From: Bin80 sp965203305
Lineage (GTDB): Bacteria > Bacteroidota > Rhodothermia > Rhodothermales > Bin80
Assembly: GCA_965203305.1 (NCBI GenBank)
Contig: OZ241874.1
Location: 1,922,001-1,986,000, forward strand
Direction: 5' to 3'
Length of the DNA stretch: 64,000 bases
The notes below the pieces were generated by a model. That model saw only the letters and a list, made by a program, of their open reading frames with translations. It was not told the DNA's origin and searched no databases. Shown piece by piece: positions 45,401 to 53,050 of this stretch (positions are counted from its first letter, which is position 1; each line of letters opens with the position of its first letter). Position numbers and translations under genes: made by a program.

Positions 45401-46515
45401 CCGGCACCGGGTATGAGTTTGCTCACCCAGGTATGACCGGAATGCCCCCCTTCCCTTCCCCACAGGTACTCATCCAGGTCTATAAAATGTCTCCCCTTGA
45501 CCTCAGATAATACAGCCGTAGCAGGAGCATCTGCGTATGCTTCCTGCACATACGGCTTATTGTCCGCAGTGCCAATTTCAAGAAAATAGTAATTGGTGGA
45601 ATCAAATGGATGTACATAGTGTGTCCATTCCCGAATGGGTTCTCCACTAGAATCCAGGATTGGTCTTCCGCGTGAATTGGTTTGCTGCTTGCTGTACCAT
45701 CCAGTTGGCCCTTTCCCGTAGAACCATACAGCATCTCCCTCATCAAAGCTGCCATCTCCTCCTCCCTGTACGAAAACTTTATTTTCTGCCAGATCAGCGA
45801 TTCGGGGAGTACTATTGAGTGCGGGAACCGGATTTCCGCCATTGCCGAAAACCCTGACCTGCTCTGGATCAATGTTATTTACTGATGTCTCCAGACCCGG
45901 CAGGGATTCAAGGAAGGCGCGATCAATCCGGTAGATTCCTGTTTCCGAGATCGCAATCTTGAAGAACCCCCCGTTTGCCAGGACGCTTCGGGTTACATTC
46001 AGGTGGGGATTGTCCGGGGAGGTATATTTCGCAGTGCGGCTGTCCATGCCTGCCTGCTGCGCCGCCGGGTATCTTACCTCAATGCGCATATGCCTGTATC
46101 TGCGCAGTTTGGCAGAGGCTGAGTCATAGGTTACGAGACGGGCAATCAGAGTTGCGGCAGGCTGTTTCCTGGAAATGCCAAGCCCAACAACCTCGGCAGC
46201 TTCACTGCCAATTCCCTGAACCGGATCAAATGGATACTCATCAAACTCAGCTCCGAGTACACGCACACTGGGCTGTACCAATGAGGGTAAATTCAAGACA
46301 GCGGAAAGTTCAAGGAGTCCGCCTGTGTCTGGCCGGGTATCTCCCCACTCCGCGTTCAACTCATACAGGATGAGACCCGGGCTGGAGTCAATAAGATTCA
46401 GGGACGCATCCTGTGCCTGGACGGAAACAGAAATTCCGGATACCAGAACACACAAGCAAAGGACATCGGATATGCCTGCCCAACAGACCAGCTTATGTAA
46501 GTGCCAAGAGCACAC
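42478..46515 (-). CDS. porU: type IX secretion system sortase PorU
   Basis: A 1345-residue gingipain-like (C25) cysteine protease at the cell surface. It removes the C-terminal signal of secreted proteins and links them to a surface lipid. A signal peptide is followed by an N-terminal beta domain; the caspase-like catalytic domain is at ~570-960, with His844 in VNFSGHGGERG and Cys878 in ITATCSFGRWD. The C-terminal ~90 residues (NYPNPTTGPTRFVFEHN, then SPGVYLYKVRAET) resemble a sorting domain. Length is typical for PorU. It heads an operon with porV, an M6-like T9SS substrate and further envelope genes. Confidence 0.92.
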   Translation of the reverse strand: MCSWHLHKLVCWAGISDVLCLCVLVSGISVSVQAQDASLNLIDSSPGLILYELNAEWGDTRPDTGGLLELSAVLNLPSLVQPSVRVLGAEFDEYPFDPVQGIGSEAAEVVGLGISRKQPAATLIARLVTYDSASAKLRRYRHMRIEVRYPAAQQAGMDSRTAKYTSPDNPHLNVTRSVLANGGFFKIAISETGIYRIDRAFLESLPGLETSVNNIDPEQVRVFGNGGNPVPALNSTPRIADLAENKVFVQGGGDGSFDEGDAVWFYGKGPTGWYSKQQTNSRGRPILDSSGEPIREWTHYVHPFDSTNYYFLEIGTADNKPYVQEAYADAPATAVLSEVKGRHFIDLDEYLWGREGGHSGHTWVSKLIPGAGPGRTVMENMQLPGLKNGRLEYRIRAAVQSNPPAALYYKDGSRTLHSMNLGSTFSSPTSPIARSGIAEFEYPVTSGQSVTLIADLENQTGGPQAALDWVRMFYPKSLTAGQSPITFSTPLAEVGTYTFVLKGFSAEPVVLDVTEPGAYKWLGTRAQGGDFLVQATASSKDQPRELIVFTPDQIQSMDIAKACGTACGVPAQNLHGIQSWPDFLIIAPGLFFTQAKALADRRRTEGMVVEVVDISQIYNEFSGGQQDIRGIRDYLKFIYDRSPDAERMLKYVLLFGDGHFDYRNLDETATFPNLVPPFQTEESWNPEISYTTDDYYGLLDDNEGLWPFSRGTFSGSDERLNERVDIGIGRFTVHTVDEAQLMINKIEHYESQDTYGQWRNRYLFLADDGPTGTAGLQDDRDLHTQNTDVVATSVAKLAPEINQQKVYALSYTREFLDTWQIPEARKDLLSAIEEGTLVVNFSGHGGERGLAQENLFTVEDSRSLQNYDTLPLFITATCSFGRWDLGDEQTGAEELLLNASGGAIALLTTVRTVYTSGNATTLNVGLNVALNEELFTRESNDLLPRLGDALRRTKNRRVGYEGNNRKFNLLGDPTLRLGLPANYATVTHINGTGIQTTEGRMRALEKIELKGEIRKPDGSRDTSFDGTVFLMVFDALRQVPIPREKLRYMPQPYYEVREDLIWRGSTSVSNGEFTSRFVVPKDISYTNQSGKIALYAKGNSRHMNGYTERFVVGGTADDVANDVKGPEIALYLGDETFTSGGLAPPRPQVLARIYDESGINTVGAGIGHEMLLVLDGNEKDAVNIGNLYESDEDSFQKGSVSYSFDEPLAPGAHTLSLRAWDVVNNSGETTLDFIVTDTEELVIRNVFNYPNPTTGPTRFVFEHNQVPGTMVKVRVRVYTLAGRPIRTLEAEEILPAGPVQILWDGLDNDYARLSPGVYLYKVRAETAGAETTHVAEIVEKLAVVR

Positions 46516-46839
46516 TTGATCAGGCTTTTGGTTAACTGCGACTTACACGCCGCATTTATACGCAAACTGGTAGCTTTCAGGCAATATTGAAATCGTAGAT
46601 GATGGTGAGTGTTACTTCGTCAAGAACTGCGTGTTCCAGTAATTCATAGCGTTTGATTCTGACGCGAAGCATTGGATGCAGATTCAAGTCCATCCAAATT
46701 CAGGACAGGCAGAATCATTCAATTCTTGCTCAGCATTGGAATATATACACATGAGAGATGCGAAATATGCAATCGGCTTGTGAATTATTTCTGGTCTGCT
46801 TGTACATCCGTTACTATATGTTAACAAATTTCGGGCCAT
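46516..46839. other. intergenic region upstream of porU
   Basis: This 324-bp AT-rich gap separates porU from the end of the MBL hydrolase gene. It should contain the promoter of the porU operon. No RNA gene, repeat or hairpin could be recognised. Confidence 0.4.
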
Positions 46840-47691
46840 TCAGAGCAATTCATTCAGAGGCCGGGGCATACAGGCGGTGATACCCTTTTCCGTCTCGTGG
46901 AGGCTGGCAACGGCAACCTCAGGATCATGCTCAAAAAACAGTTGCCATCCCCGGTCATGCGCCTCGCGAAGAAATGTCTCCTTCTCCTGAACTGTGAGGA
47001 GCGGTCTCACATCATAGGCCATTATCCATGGCCCCCGCAGGTGATGAACAGTTGGCAAAAGATCTGCACAGAAAACAACCGTCCCTTCCTGTCCAGAAAT
47101 CTTGACCAACTGCTGTGCTTTTGTATGTCCGTTCATGACCAGCAGTTCTATCCCCTGAAAAATTTCGCTGCCCCCCTGATGCGTCTTCATCTGGCCTGTG
47201 GCAACTAGCGGTTCAAAGTTGTCCGAAAAGAAAGAGTCCTTTTCACGGATATTGGGATTCCGGGCTTCTTCCAGATGATCCTCTTGAAGATGGTATGTGG
47301 CGTTTTTGAATGCAGGTACAATCTCTTCTCTGTTACGCTCTGTGCCTCCTCCCGCATGATCAAAATGCAGGTGTGTCAGAATTACATCGGTCACATCATC
47401 CGTGCAAAATCCTGCCTGCTCAAGGGAAACTTTCAGAGTGCTTTCTTCCAGTGCATAGATGTCTCTGAACCGCTCGCTGTATTTATTTCCGGCACCCGCA
47501 TCAATCAGGATGACATGTCCATTGCCTTCCATGAGGAGTGATCGCATGCACATCTGGATACGATTGCGTTCATCGGGAGGTGTTCGTCTTTCCCACAGGA
47601 CACGCGGGATAATTCCAAACATTGCGCCGCCGTCAAGCCTGAACTGTCCAGACTCAATTGCATGCAGTGTATATGCTCCAATCTTTGGCAT
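46840..47691 (-). CDS. MBL-fold metallo-hydrolase
   Basis: A 283-residue metallo-beta-lactamase-fold enzyme. The metal site is HLHFDH at 107-112 (HxHxDH), followed by a His in VMNGHTKAQQLVK, an Asp in VVFCADLLPT and a late His in LFFEHDP. The ILIDAGAGNK strand before it is typical. This subgroup includes lactonases and other hydrolases that cannot be told apart by motif alone. It is alone on the minus strand, with a ~70-bp dispersed repeat (copy b) directly upstream in its promoter region. It is the last clear gene before a 3.6-kb low-coding zone interrupted only by one ATPase element. Confidence 0.88.
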   Translation of the reverse strand: MPKIGAYTLHAIESGQFRLDGGAMFGIIPRVLWERRTPPDERNRIQMCMRSLLMEGNGHVILIDAGAGNKYSERFRDIYALEESTLKVSLEQAGFCTDDVTDVILTHLHFDHAGGGTERNREEIVPAFKNATYHLQEDHLEEARNPNIREKDSFFSDNFEPLVATGQMKTHQGGSEIFQGIELLVMNGHTKAQQLVKISGQEGTVVFCADLLPTVHHLRGPWIMAYDVRPLLTVQEKETFLREAHDRGWQLFFEHDPEVAVASLHETEKGITACMPRPLNELL

Positions 47692-47701
47692 GAATCCTGA
47701 C

Positions 47702-47771
47702 GAGTCTCTTGCAAAAATCCCGAGCGACGGAGAAGTATTGCTCCAGGGGTGTTAGCATTTTTGCAGAAGCC
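47702..47771. repeat. dispersed repeat, copy b (short form, ~70 bp)
   Basis: Starts GAGTCTCTTGCAAAAATCCC and ends GCATTTTTGCAGAAGCC; the inside GAGAAGTATTGCTCCAGGGG aligns with copy a. It starts 11 bases upstream of the MBL gene's ATG, so it may carry or disrupt that promoter. Confidence 0.5.
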
Positions 47772-48149
47772 ACCTGACGATTGACTTCTCCTGCGGGCGG
47801 AAACTCATTGAGTCCCTGTTGAAGAAATGGTTTGAGGTTCCAGATAGAGAGTAAACATTCCTGATCAACTACTACCGACTTCAGATTTCTTCCGCTTGGC
47901 TAGTCTCAATTCTGACATACCTCATTCAGAATGCACAACGAGTTTGTCAGCGTGTTACTACCTTGCCAGAAGAGGTGCTGAGGATAGAAATCGTGCAAGT
48001 TCATACAAACGCCTCTCATATGCAAATATCCTGAAAAGACACACCAAAACAATTCACTTGAGCAGTACATGCGTGCGGAACATCTCGAAAAAACTATTCC
48101 TAAGCAATGCCGGAAACGATCTCAACTCTGGTTATTGTCCCTGGAATTA

Positions 48150-48370
48150 TCACTGTGACATAGAAGATTCACGCTCCTTTTCAACTTCGTCTCTGACACG
48201 CTTTCCGATTCCGAACAGATATCCCCAGATCGCCTTCACTTCGCTGTTCAAGTCAAACGATTGCTTCCCAAGTCATCAACCGATGTCTTAAGGGCCTTGT
48301 GGTCTCCTTTCATCTCAATTCTGACATTCTCCACTGCCTCAGAAATCGTTATTATGACTGAGACATCCAT
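48150..48370 (-). pseudogene. small helical protein gene with one-base frameshift
   Basis: From ATG 48370 the frame reads MDVSVIITISEAVENVRIEM, then KGDHKALKTSVDDLG, and is lost near 48270. One additional A there joins it to KQSFDLNSEVKAIWGYLFGI, then GKRVRDEVEKERESSMSQ and a TGA at 48150-48152. The restored ~73-residue product is amphipathic and charged, without a known family. A related, more decayed stretch is at 52205-52430. Confidence 0.4.
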
Positions 48371-48579
48371 GTATCTTGTGAGTGCTATGTGTTGAATGAG
48401 TCCTTATGAGTTCTTGAGTGTATAGTTCCCTGATGACGTAAAAAAGCGGAAGGCAGTACCATACTGGATCGAATTGACATTAAAACCAAGGTAGCATTTT
48501 GTCTCTTCAACATACCCGTCTGTAAATTTCTAACTCTCTGGGAACTGAATATGCTCTTTGTCGCCTCGCTTAGGATGAT

Positions 48580-48622
48580 AGCGCCATACTTGGAATATTC
48601 TGAATTTTGAGACGGACACGAG
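48580..48622. repeat. right-end relic of the 294-bp element
   Basis: CATACTTGGAATATTCTGAA then TTTTGAGACGGACAC parallels CATATATTGGCGATATTCTG then AATTTTCGGACAGACAC at the right end of the intact copies. Only the last ~40 bp are recognisable. Confidence 0.5.
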
Positions 48623-48745
48623 GTATTTCAATTTTCTTTGAGGCCTCAAAAAGCTGTTAGGGGAGTAAGTTCAGGACTCAGGGATAATCTCAAAGCAATG
48701 GCATTAAGCACTTATCCTGCCTGCAATTTCGAATAGCTTGATCTT

Positions 48746-48967
48746 CTAAGGGATCAACTGCTCTCTGGGGCAGAGATGCTGATTTGATGGTACTACCACC
48801 AGTACCAAATTTTCTGTCTGTCCAAATAGTCTGGAGTTAAGAACTCCCTTTAACTTGGCCATCAGATAGTGTTTCAGGGCATAGGCAGTTTGAGTATAAC
48901 ATCCAACCCTCTTTATCCGTTTCAGGCTACTACGAATAATGACATGTGAAAAAAAATCCTTGCTCAT
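48746..48967 (-). pseudogene. decayed fragment, possibly transposase
   Basis: A 73-codon frame with no clear domain (YTQTAYALKHYLMAKLKG, ending PSNQHLCPREQ). Its DNA aligns, with many changes, to 52640-52830, where the frame is broken by several stops. The QxxALK..YLMAKLK pattern and context could be the tail of an IS4-type transposase, but this is a weak guess. Confidence 0.25.
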
Positions 48968-49334
48968 ATAGCCAGAGAAGGCATTTCCTCGTGCTATAGC
49001 TTGGACATATACATGCCTTTCAGCTCTCCCAAATGCGGCATTGCATCCAAGAGGAAAATTTCAATTTCATCCAAAAAGATAGTGTATGTTCAGAAATTCA
49101 CAGTAACCTCAAATACGGGGGATTAAAGCGGCACACTCTCCCTCATAGCGTTCATATATGGGGCGATTCAGGGCGTTCGTTCGCTATGAGAGATTCGGGG
49201 GAATCTTGCGCGAAGATTACATGTTTGCGGGCCTGTTGATTTCATATCCCAATTCGCCGAAAATCTTCCATCTTCGTCGGGAAACATATCTCCCCAAACC
49301 CCTCATACGCCCCTAAATCCCATATATTAGGGAA

Positions 49335-50626
49335 TTATCCAGTAAAATCCGCAAGTCTGGAACCGGGAGAGAGTATTATTTCTCCAGTCCCATGTCCGGG
49401 GACTGCTCTTTTGGAGGGAAATTCCTGATGATGTATTCCCGCAGGGACGGGATCGGGGCGGAGTATAACTTCGTTGTTTCTTCCATATGGAAGACTCCCC
49501 GGCGAACCGCCTGGAAAAAGAGTTCTGCGCCTTCCCCCGCTCCGTACTCCTTGTCCAGTTGGTCCACGGCCACCTCCTGTTCTATCCCGCCTTCCCCCGA
49601 ACTTGCCAGCAGTATCCGTGCAAAACTCCTGCACTCTTTCGCCGTGAAGGGACTCAGACGGTGTTTATAGTATTCCATGCGATTTGCCCGTCCTTCTTCC
49701 ATGACGGAGGCAAGTCCCATGTCTGTCATCTTGTTGCCATGTTTTTTCAGGTAGGAGACGGCGGGTTCCGTATACGATATGATGTGTTGCGCCCATCCGT
49801 ATGTTTCCTGGGTGATCGCATCAATCCACGCGGTGGGGTCTCCCTGTGCTTCCCCTTCCTTTGTGAGCCAGTCTTCCACCACCGCCCTTTCTTCTTCCCT
49901 TTTCAGGGGTTCCATGTTGAACCTGGACCCAAGCAGTGGGCGGGATATGCCCAGTGCTGCAAAGGATTCGAAGGTCATCCCCAGCCCGCCCGCCAGCAGG
50001 ATGACGGATTTCCCGACCCCGCCATTGTGAATCTTTTTCAGAAGAGTGCGGACAGGCTTGCGGTGCTCTTCTGGCGGACCACCGTCTTCGCCCAGATGCT
50101 GGGCCTCGTCCAGAATCAGTAGGAGTGGTTCCCCCGCTTTTTTTATCAGCCCCAGAGGGGTAGCCCTGGATGTATCAACCACGGATGTTTTTCTGCGTTT
50201 TGCTCCCCCCTTGACCAGGTTTAAATTCAGCGTCCCCCCTCCTTCCACGGTGTGCGACACGGTTCTTTTTTCTGGCGGGAGACCAAGCGTTTCCTGCAGT
50301 TTGTCTGCATCCCACAAATCATCCGGGTCAATCTCTGCGACATGCCATCCAGCTTCCGCCGCCTTCATCCAGCATTCGGCCAGAAGTGCTGTTTTGCCGA
50401 TCCCCGGCGGGCCTTGCACGAGGAACGTGCTTCCCCCACTGGTCTCCCCGGACTTGGCCAGCAAGTCTTCGAATCTTTTCAGGATTCGTTTCCGTCCGTG
50501 GAAGTAGTCGGTGGCTCCCCGATCATAAAGTCCTTGTATCCCGCTCATTTCCTGTCGTGGTTGGTCAAAAAAAGACTACGCTTCGGGGCAGGGTCTGTTC
50601 CCGCACTTGCGGATTTTACTGGATAA
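49335..50626. mobile_element. 1.29-kb inverted-repeat element carrying one AAA ATPase gene
   Basis: A perfect 22-bp inverted repeat bounds this segment: it begins TTATCCAGTAAAATCCGCAA at 49335 and the exact complement ends at 50626. The only gene is the ATPase at 49376-50548, which almost fills it. The element interrupts copy 3 of the 294-bp repeat, and an 11-bp direct repeat (CCATATATTAG) lies 3-4 bases outside each end, consistent with a target duplication. No transposase is inside, so movement would need an enzyme supplied elsewhere. Confidence 0.7.
49376..50548 (-). CDS. AAA-type ATPase, sole gene of a small inverted-repeat element
   Basis: A 390-residue P-loop ATPase. Residues ~15-30 (YFHGRKRILKRFEDLL) are the usual lead into an ORC/STAND-like AAA_16 domain. 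Walker A is GPPGIGKT (46-53) and Walker B is LLLILDEAQ (142-150). A sensor/lid region follows, with WAQHIISYTEPAVSYLKKHG. The C-terminal ~90 residues look like a winged helix (AKECRSFARILLASSGEGGI; VFHMEETTKLYSAPIPSLRE). The layout recalls DNA-handling ATPases such as TniB or ORC/Cdc6, but also NTPases of unknown role. The gene is GC-richer than its surroundings and the ends of its element lie 41 and 78 bases away. It could regulate target choice, act as a selfish passenger, or provide defence. Confidence 0.8.
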   Translation of the reverse strand: MSGIQGLYDRGATDYFHGRKRILKRFEDLLAKSGETSGGSTFLVQGPPGIGKTALLAECWMKAAEAGWHVAEIDPDDLWDADKLQETLGLPPEKRTVSHTVEGGGTLNLNLVKGGAKRRKTSVVDTSRATPLGLIKKAGEPLLLILDEAQHLGEDGGPPEEHRKPVRTLLKKIHNGGVGKSVILLAGGLGMTFESFAALGISRPLLGSRFNMEPLKREEERAVVEDWLTKEGEAQGDPTAWIDAITQETYGWAQHIISYTEPAVSYLKKHGNKMTDMGLASVMEEGRANRMEYYKHRLSPFTAKECRSFARILLASSGEGGIEQEVAVDQLDKEYGAGEGAELFFQAVRRGVFHMEETTKLYSAPIPSLREYIIRNFPPKEQSPDMGLEK

Positions 50627-50754
50627 GCCCCATATATTAGCGGTATTATGAATTTTTGGAGGGACACTAAATAGCCAATTTCTCTCCAGATCAAGCGGCT
50701 CAAGCTCAACAATCTTGTTCGAAATATCTACTTGAATCTCTCTCAAAACTCTTC

Positions 50755-50850
50755 GGAGCCTCCTGCAAAAATCCTTTTATACCGAACCAGTATGCCTGTA
50801 AACACTCCCGGGGAATTATTATTCTCAATATTCAGAATTTTGCAAGAGAG
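50755..50850. repeat. ~95-bp dispersed repeat, copy c
   Basis: GAGCCTCCTGCAAAAATCC to AGAATTTTGCAAGAGAG. Its reverse complement is ~80% identical to copy d (52102-52197), so the two form an inverted pair around the coiled-coil gene. Confidence 0.65.
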
Positions 50851-50897
50851 AAGGCTTTCTTTTCCGAAGAAGTCTGGACAATCATTGAGCACTTGGC

Positions 50898-51547
50898 TTA
50901 CGCTTCAACCAGAGTATCAGAGTGTTTGATCTGTGGATCAGTCTTATCATTCAGAGGCTTGGACTGCGCATTAAAACGTCTGGTCAGATCCGCAAGAAGT
51001 TTAGCTTGCTCATCTTGATGTCTGGTCAGATCTTCAAGGTTCCCGGTCTGTTTGTCGCAGCGTTTGGTCAGATCCGCAAAGTGCTTGGTCTGTTCGTCGC
51101 AGCGTTTGGTCAGATCCGCAAAGTGCTTGGTCTGTTCGCCGCAGCGTCTGGTCAGATCCGCAAAGTGCTTGGTCTGTTCGCCGCAGCGTCTGGTCAGATC
51201 CGCAAAGTGCTTGGATTGCAATTCACATCTCTCGGTTTGTACATTAGACAAAACATCAATGCGCTTGCCGAGTTCGGTGAAGTTCTTGCTGGCTTGGAGA
51301 AGGCCCTGATTTTGCGATTCAATCACAGTGTCAATGCGCTTGCTGACCTCACGAAGGCTCTGATTAACTTACGAAAGCCCTGATTTTGCGATTCAATCAC
51401 AGTGTCAATACGCTCGCTTACGGCATCAAATCGCTTGTTCACGGAAGCGTTCGTATGCCGAGATGCGATAATCAAAGTTACAATAATGCCCGAAAGGGTC
51501 ACGATAGTACTTACTGAGGCTATAGTGATGGACTGTACTAGCTCCAT
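50898..51547 (-). pseudogene. membrane-anchored coiled-coil repeat protein, frame split in two
   Basis: The first part (51547 to 51323) has an N-terminal hydrophobic segment (SITIASVSTIVTLSGIIVTL) and then SVNKRFDAVSERIDTVIESQ. The second part, open from a GTG at 51326 to 50898, continues with IESQNQGLLQASKNFTELGK and a chain of HFADLTRRCGEQTK units. One extra base near 51360 would join them as one ~215-residue protein with RKL-NQSLREVSKRIDTVIE across the break. As it stands the two frames overlap by four bases (GTGA), so coupled translation is also possible. The architecture resembles the intact gene at 1522-2151. The Cys and Gln-rich repeats are not a known domain. Confidence 0.55.
51054..51214. 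repeat. 42-bp tandem repeats
   Basis: The unit GTCGCAGCGTTTGGTCAGAT plus 22 further bases recurs almost exactly about four times with starts at 51054, 51096, 51138 and 51180, and two more diverged units precede it from about 50970. Each unit encodes 14 residues (two heptads) of the coiled coil. Confidence 0.85.
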
Positions 51548-52101
51548 GAGTTCAATTCAGGTTTTGTTTTGAGTTTTTTCTGTATAATTTCGAGACTCGC
51601 AAACTGCCTAGTAACCTTCTATGCATTGTACACGAGATTGTTCCTGGCATGTTCCATACCCTGCATTTCCAATTCTGATTTTTTTTCTCCACCAGATAGT
51701 ACCATATGCATGGTACAAGGTTCCAGACGCACATGTTCCCAGATCTCTGAACCATGACTTCCTATTGCAATCACAATGTGGTAATACGCACCTCCGAATC
51801 TTTTTAAGAAGGGCACGCATAAATGGGATTCGCCGGTTCTATCCCGATAGTTATAGACAGACATCTAAATCTGGGATGTATAGAGAGAGTGTGTTTGGAA
51901 GTACTATACAGCACATTTTGCTACACCATGTTTGGCACGAGGAGGCTCTGGCAAAATTTCCACATATTCACCTTGTCATGTCCACAAGCATTCTCAGAGC
52001 AATCACTGCCCCAATTGGGGATGCCTGCGGAAATAACAGAACTACACTAATTGGGATAGAGCCGATTCCGCCCAGATAGAAATTGGCAGGCTTATCCCCC
52101 G

Positions 52102-52197
52102 ATCCTCTTGCAAAATTCTAGATATTGAGAATAATCAATCACTGGGAGTGTTCAAAGGCGTACCGGTTCGGTTATAAAAGTGTTTTTGCAGGGGAAT
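52102..52197. repeat. ~95-bp dispersed repeat, copy d
   Basis: TCCTCTTGCAAAATTCTAG to AAAAGTGTTTTTGCAGGGG. It is inverted relative to copy c, sharing ATATTGAGAATAAT and GGGAGTGTT with it. Confidence 0.65.
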
Positions 52198-52204
52198 CTG
52201 GTTT

Positions 52205-52430
52205 TCAATTGTTCACCCCACCGTTCAGCTTAAAGGCTTGCCTCCCAAGTTTTCAACTGACGTATTGAGAGCACTGTGTCAAATTTCATTGCAACCCTTA
52301 GGGTCACTATTTCTTCTGAAAATTTATCCCAACCATCTTTTCCCTCAACTCTGTTCTCCTCGTTATCCACTCTCATCTCAACTACTAACTTGTTCCAGTA
52401 TCTTTCGTATCTGAAAATCGCCCGCGTCAA
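52205..52430 (-). pseudogene. decayed relative of the small helical gene at 48150-48370
   Basis: The end of this stretch (GTCAGTTGAAAACTTGGGAG on the minus strand) parallels ATCGGTTGATGACTTGGGAA of the other copy, and the preceding frame reads MRVDNEENRVEGKDGWDKFS with EIVTLRVAMKFD. The tail beyond is broken by stops. Function is unknown. Confidence 0.3.
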
Positions 52431-53050
52431 TATCCACCAGTATCCTGCCGCAGTTCAGGATAGTATGCCAAACCCTGCTCCAGAGAAAGTAACATTGATG
52501 ATAACATAGCCAACAAACAGGAGTATTACAACTGAGACGGGGCAGTACATTGCCTTATGCGCTGAGCAGTATACCAGGAAGCAAGTCCAGAAATGTATAA
52601 GTCCCTGTTCATTCAGTCAGGTAAAAGGCTGATATGATGCTGGCTTCTCTGGGACAGAGAGGCTGATTGAGCGGTATCACTGTGTCCTATTCCACATTTT
52701 TCTATACATCTGAACAATCTGAAATCAAAAACCTCCTTCAATATTGCTGTATCAGTTCAGCCACGAGATAATGTGTCACTCCATATCAGTTTGAGAGATA
52801 CATCTTGTTTAGTCTGGTCTGCCATTTGAATTACTGTGAAAAATGGCTGGTAACACACCCTTGATTATAAATTCGGCAATTATTTTCCTGCATCACAGCC
52901 GGGATGCATATCCGTTTTTCTACTCTCGGATGCACGGTGGCGTACCCACGAAGAAGAGCCTCTGCTTGCCCGGAAAACAGATGCTCTTGACAGAGTCACA
53001 TGAGGATGCGGGATATGTATTCCTCTTGCATTTTCATCACTAGCATAATC

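Larger units (their letters stand above)
47772..49079. other. low-coding region with decayed genes
   Basis: No intact gene is seen in ~1.3 kb. It holds a small frameshifted gene (48150-48370), a relic of the 294-bp element's right end (48580-48622), and a decayed segment (48746-48967) that is related to one at 52640-52830. The remaining sequence is AT-rich and unassigned. Confidence 0.5.
49080..50670. repeat. 294-bp element, copy 3, interrupted by the ATPase element
   Basis: The left ~250 bp (49080-49334: TAGTGTATGTTCAGAAATTC, AATACGGGGGATT, GCTATGAGAGATTCGGGG, CATATATTAG) aligns along its whole length with the copies at 2174-2761. The right ~44 bp, ending GGGACACTAA at 50670, lies beyond the ATPase gene. 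Together they rebuild one full element, with CCATATATTAG present twice (49320-49330 and 50630-50640). Confidence 0.7.
51548..53050. other. low-coding region with decayed fragments
   Basis: No intact gene over 1.5 kb. A minus-strand frame at 51619-51864 reads protein-like in part (VPFLKRFGGAYYHIVIAIGS) but has no family. Copy d of the dispersed repeat (52102-52197), a relic related to the small gene at 48150 (52205-52430) and a relic related to 48746-48967 (52640-52830) are present. The last ~200 bases must hold the promoter of the barrel-like gene. Confidence 0.45.

Noticed and set aside
51054..51214. CRISPR array
   Set aside because: The 42-bp units are contiguous, have no unique spacers, keep a reading frame and encode heptads; no cas genes are in the window.
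24070..52197. Dispersed CTCTTGCAAAAAT repeats as integron attC sites
   Set aside because: No integrase is seen, copies are in both orientations and far apart, and the core lacks the attC R'/R'' layout.
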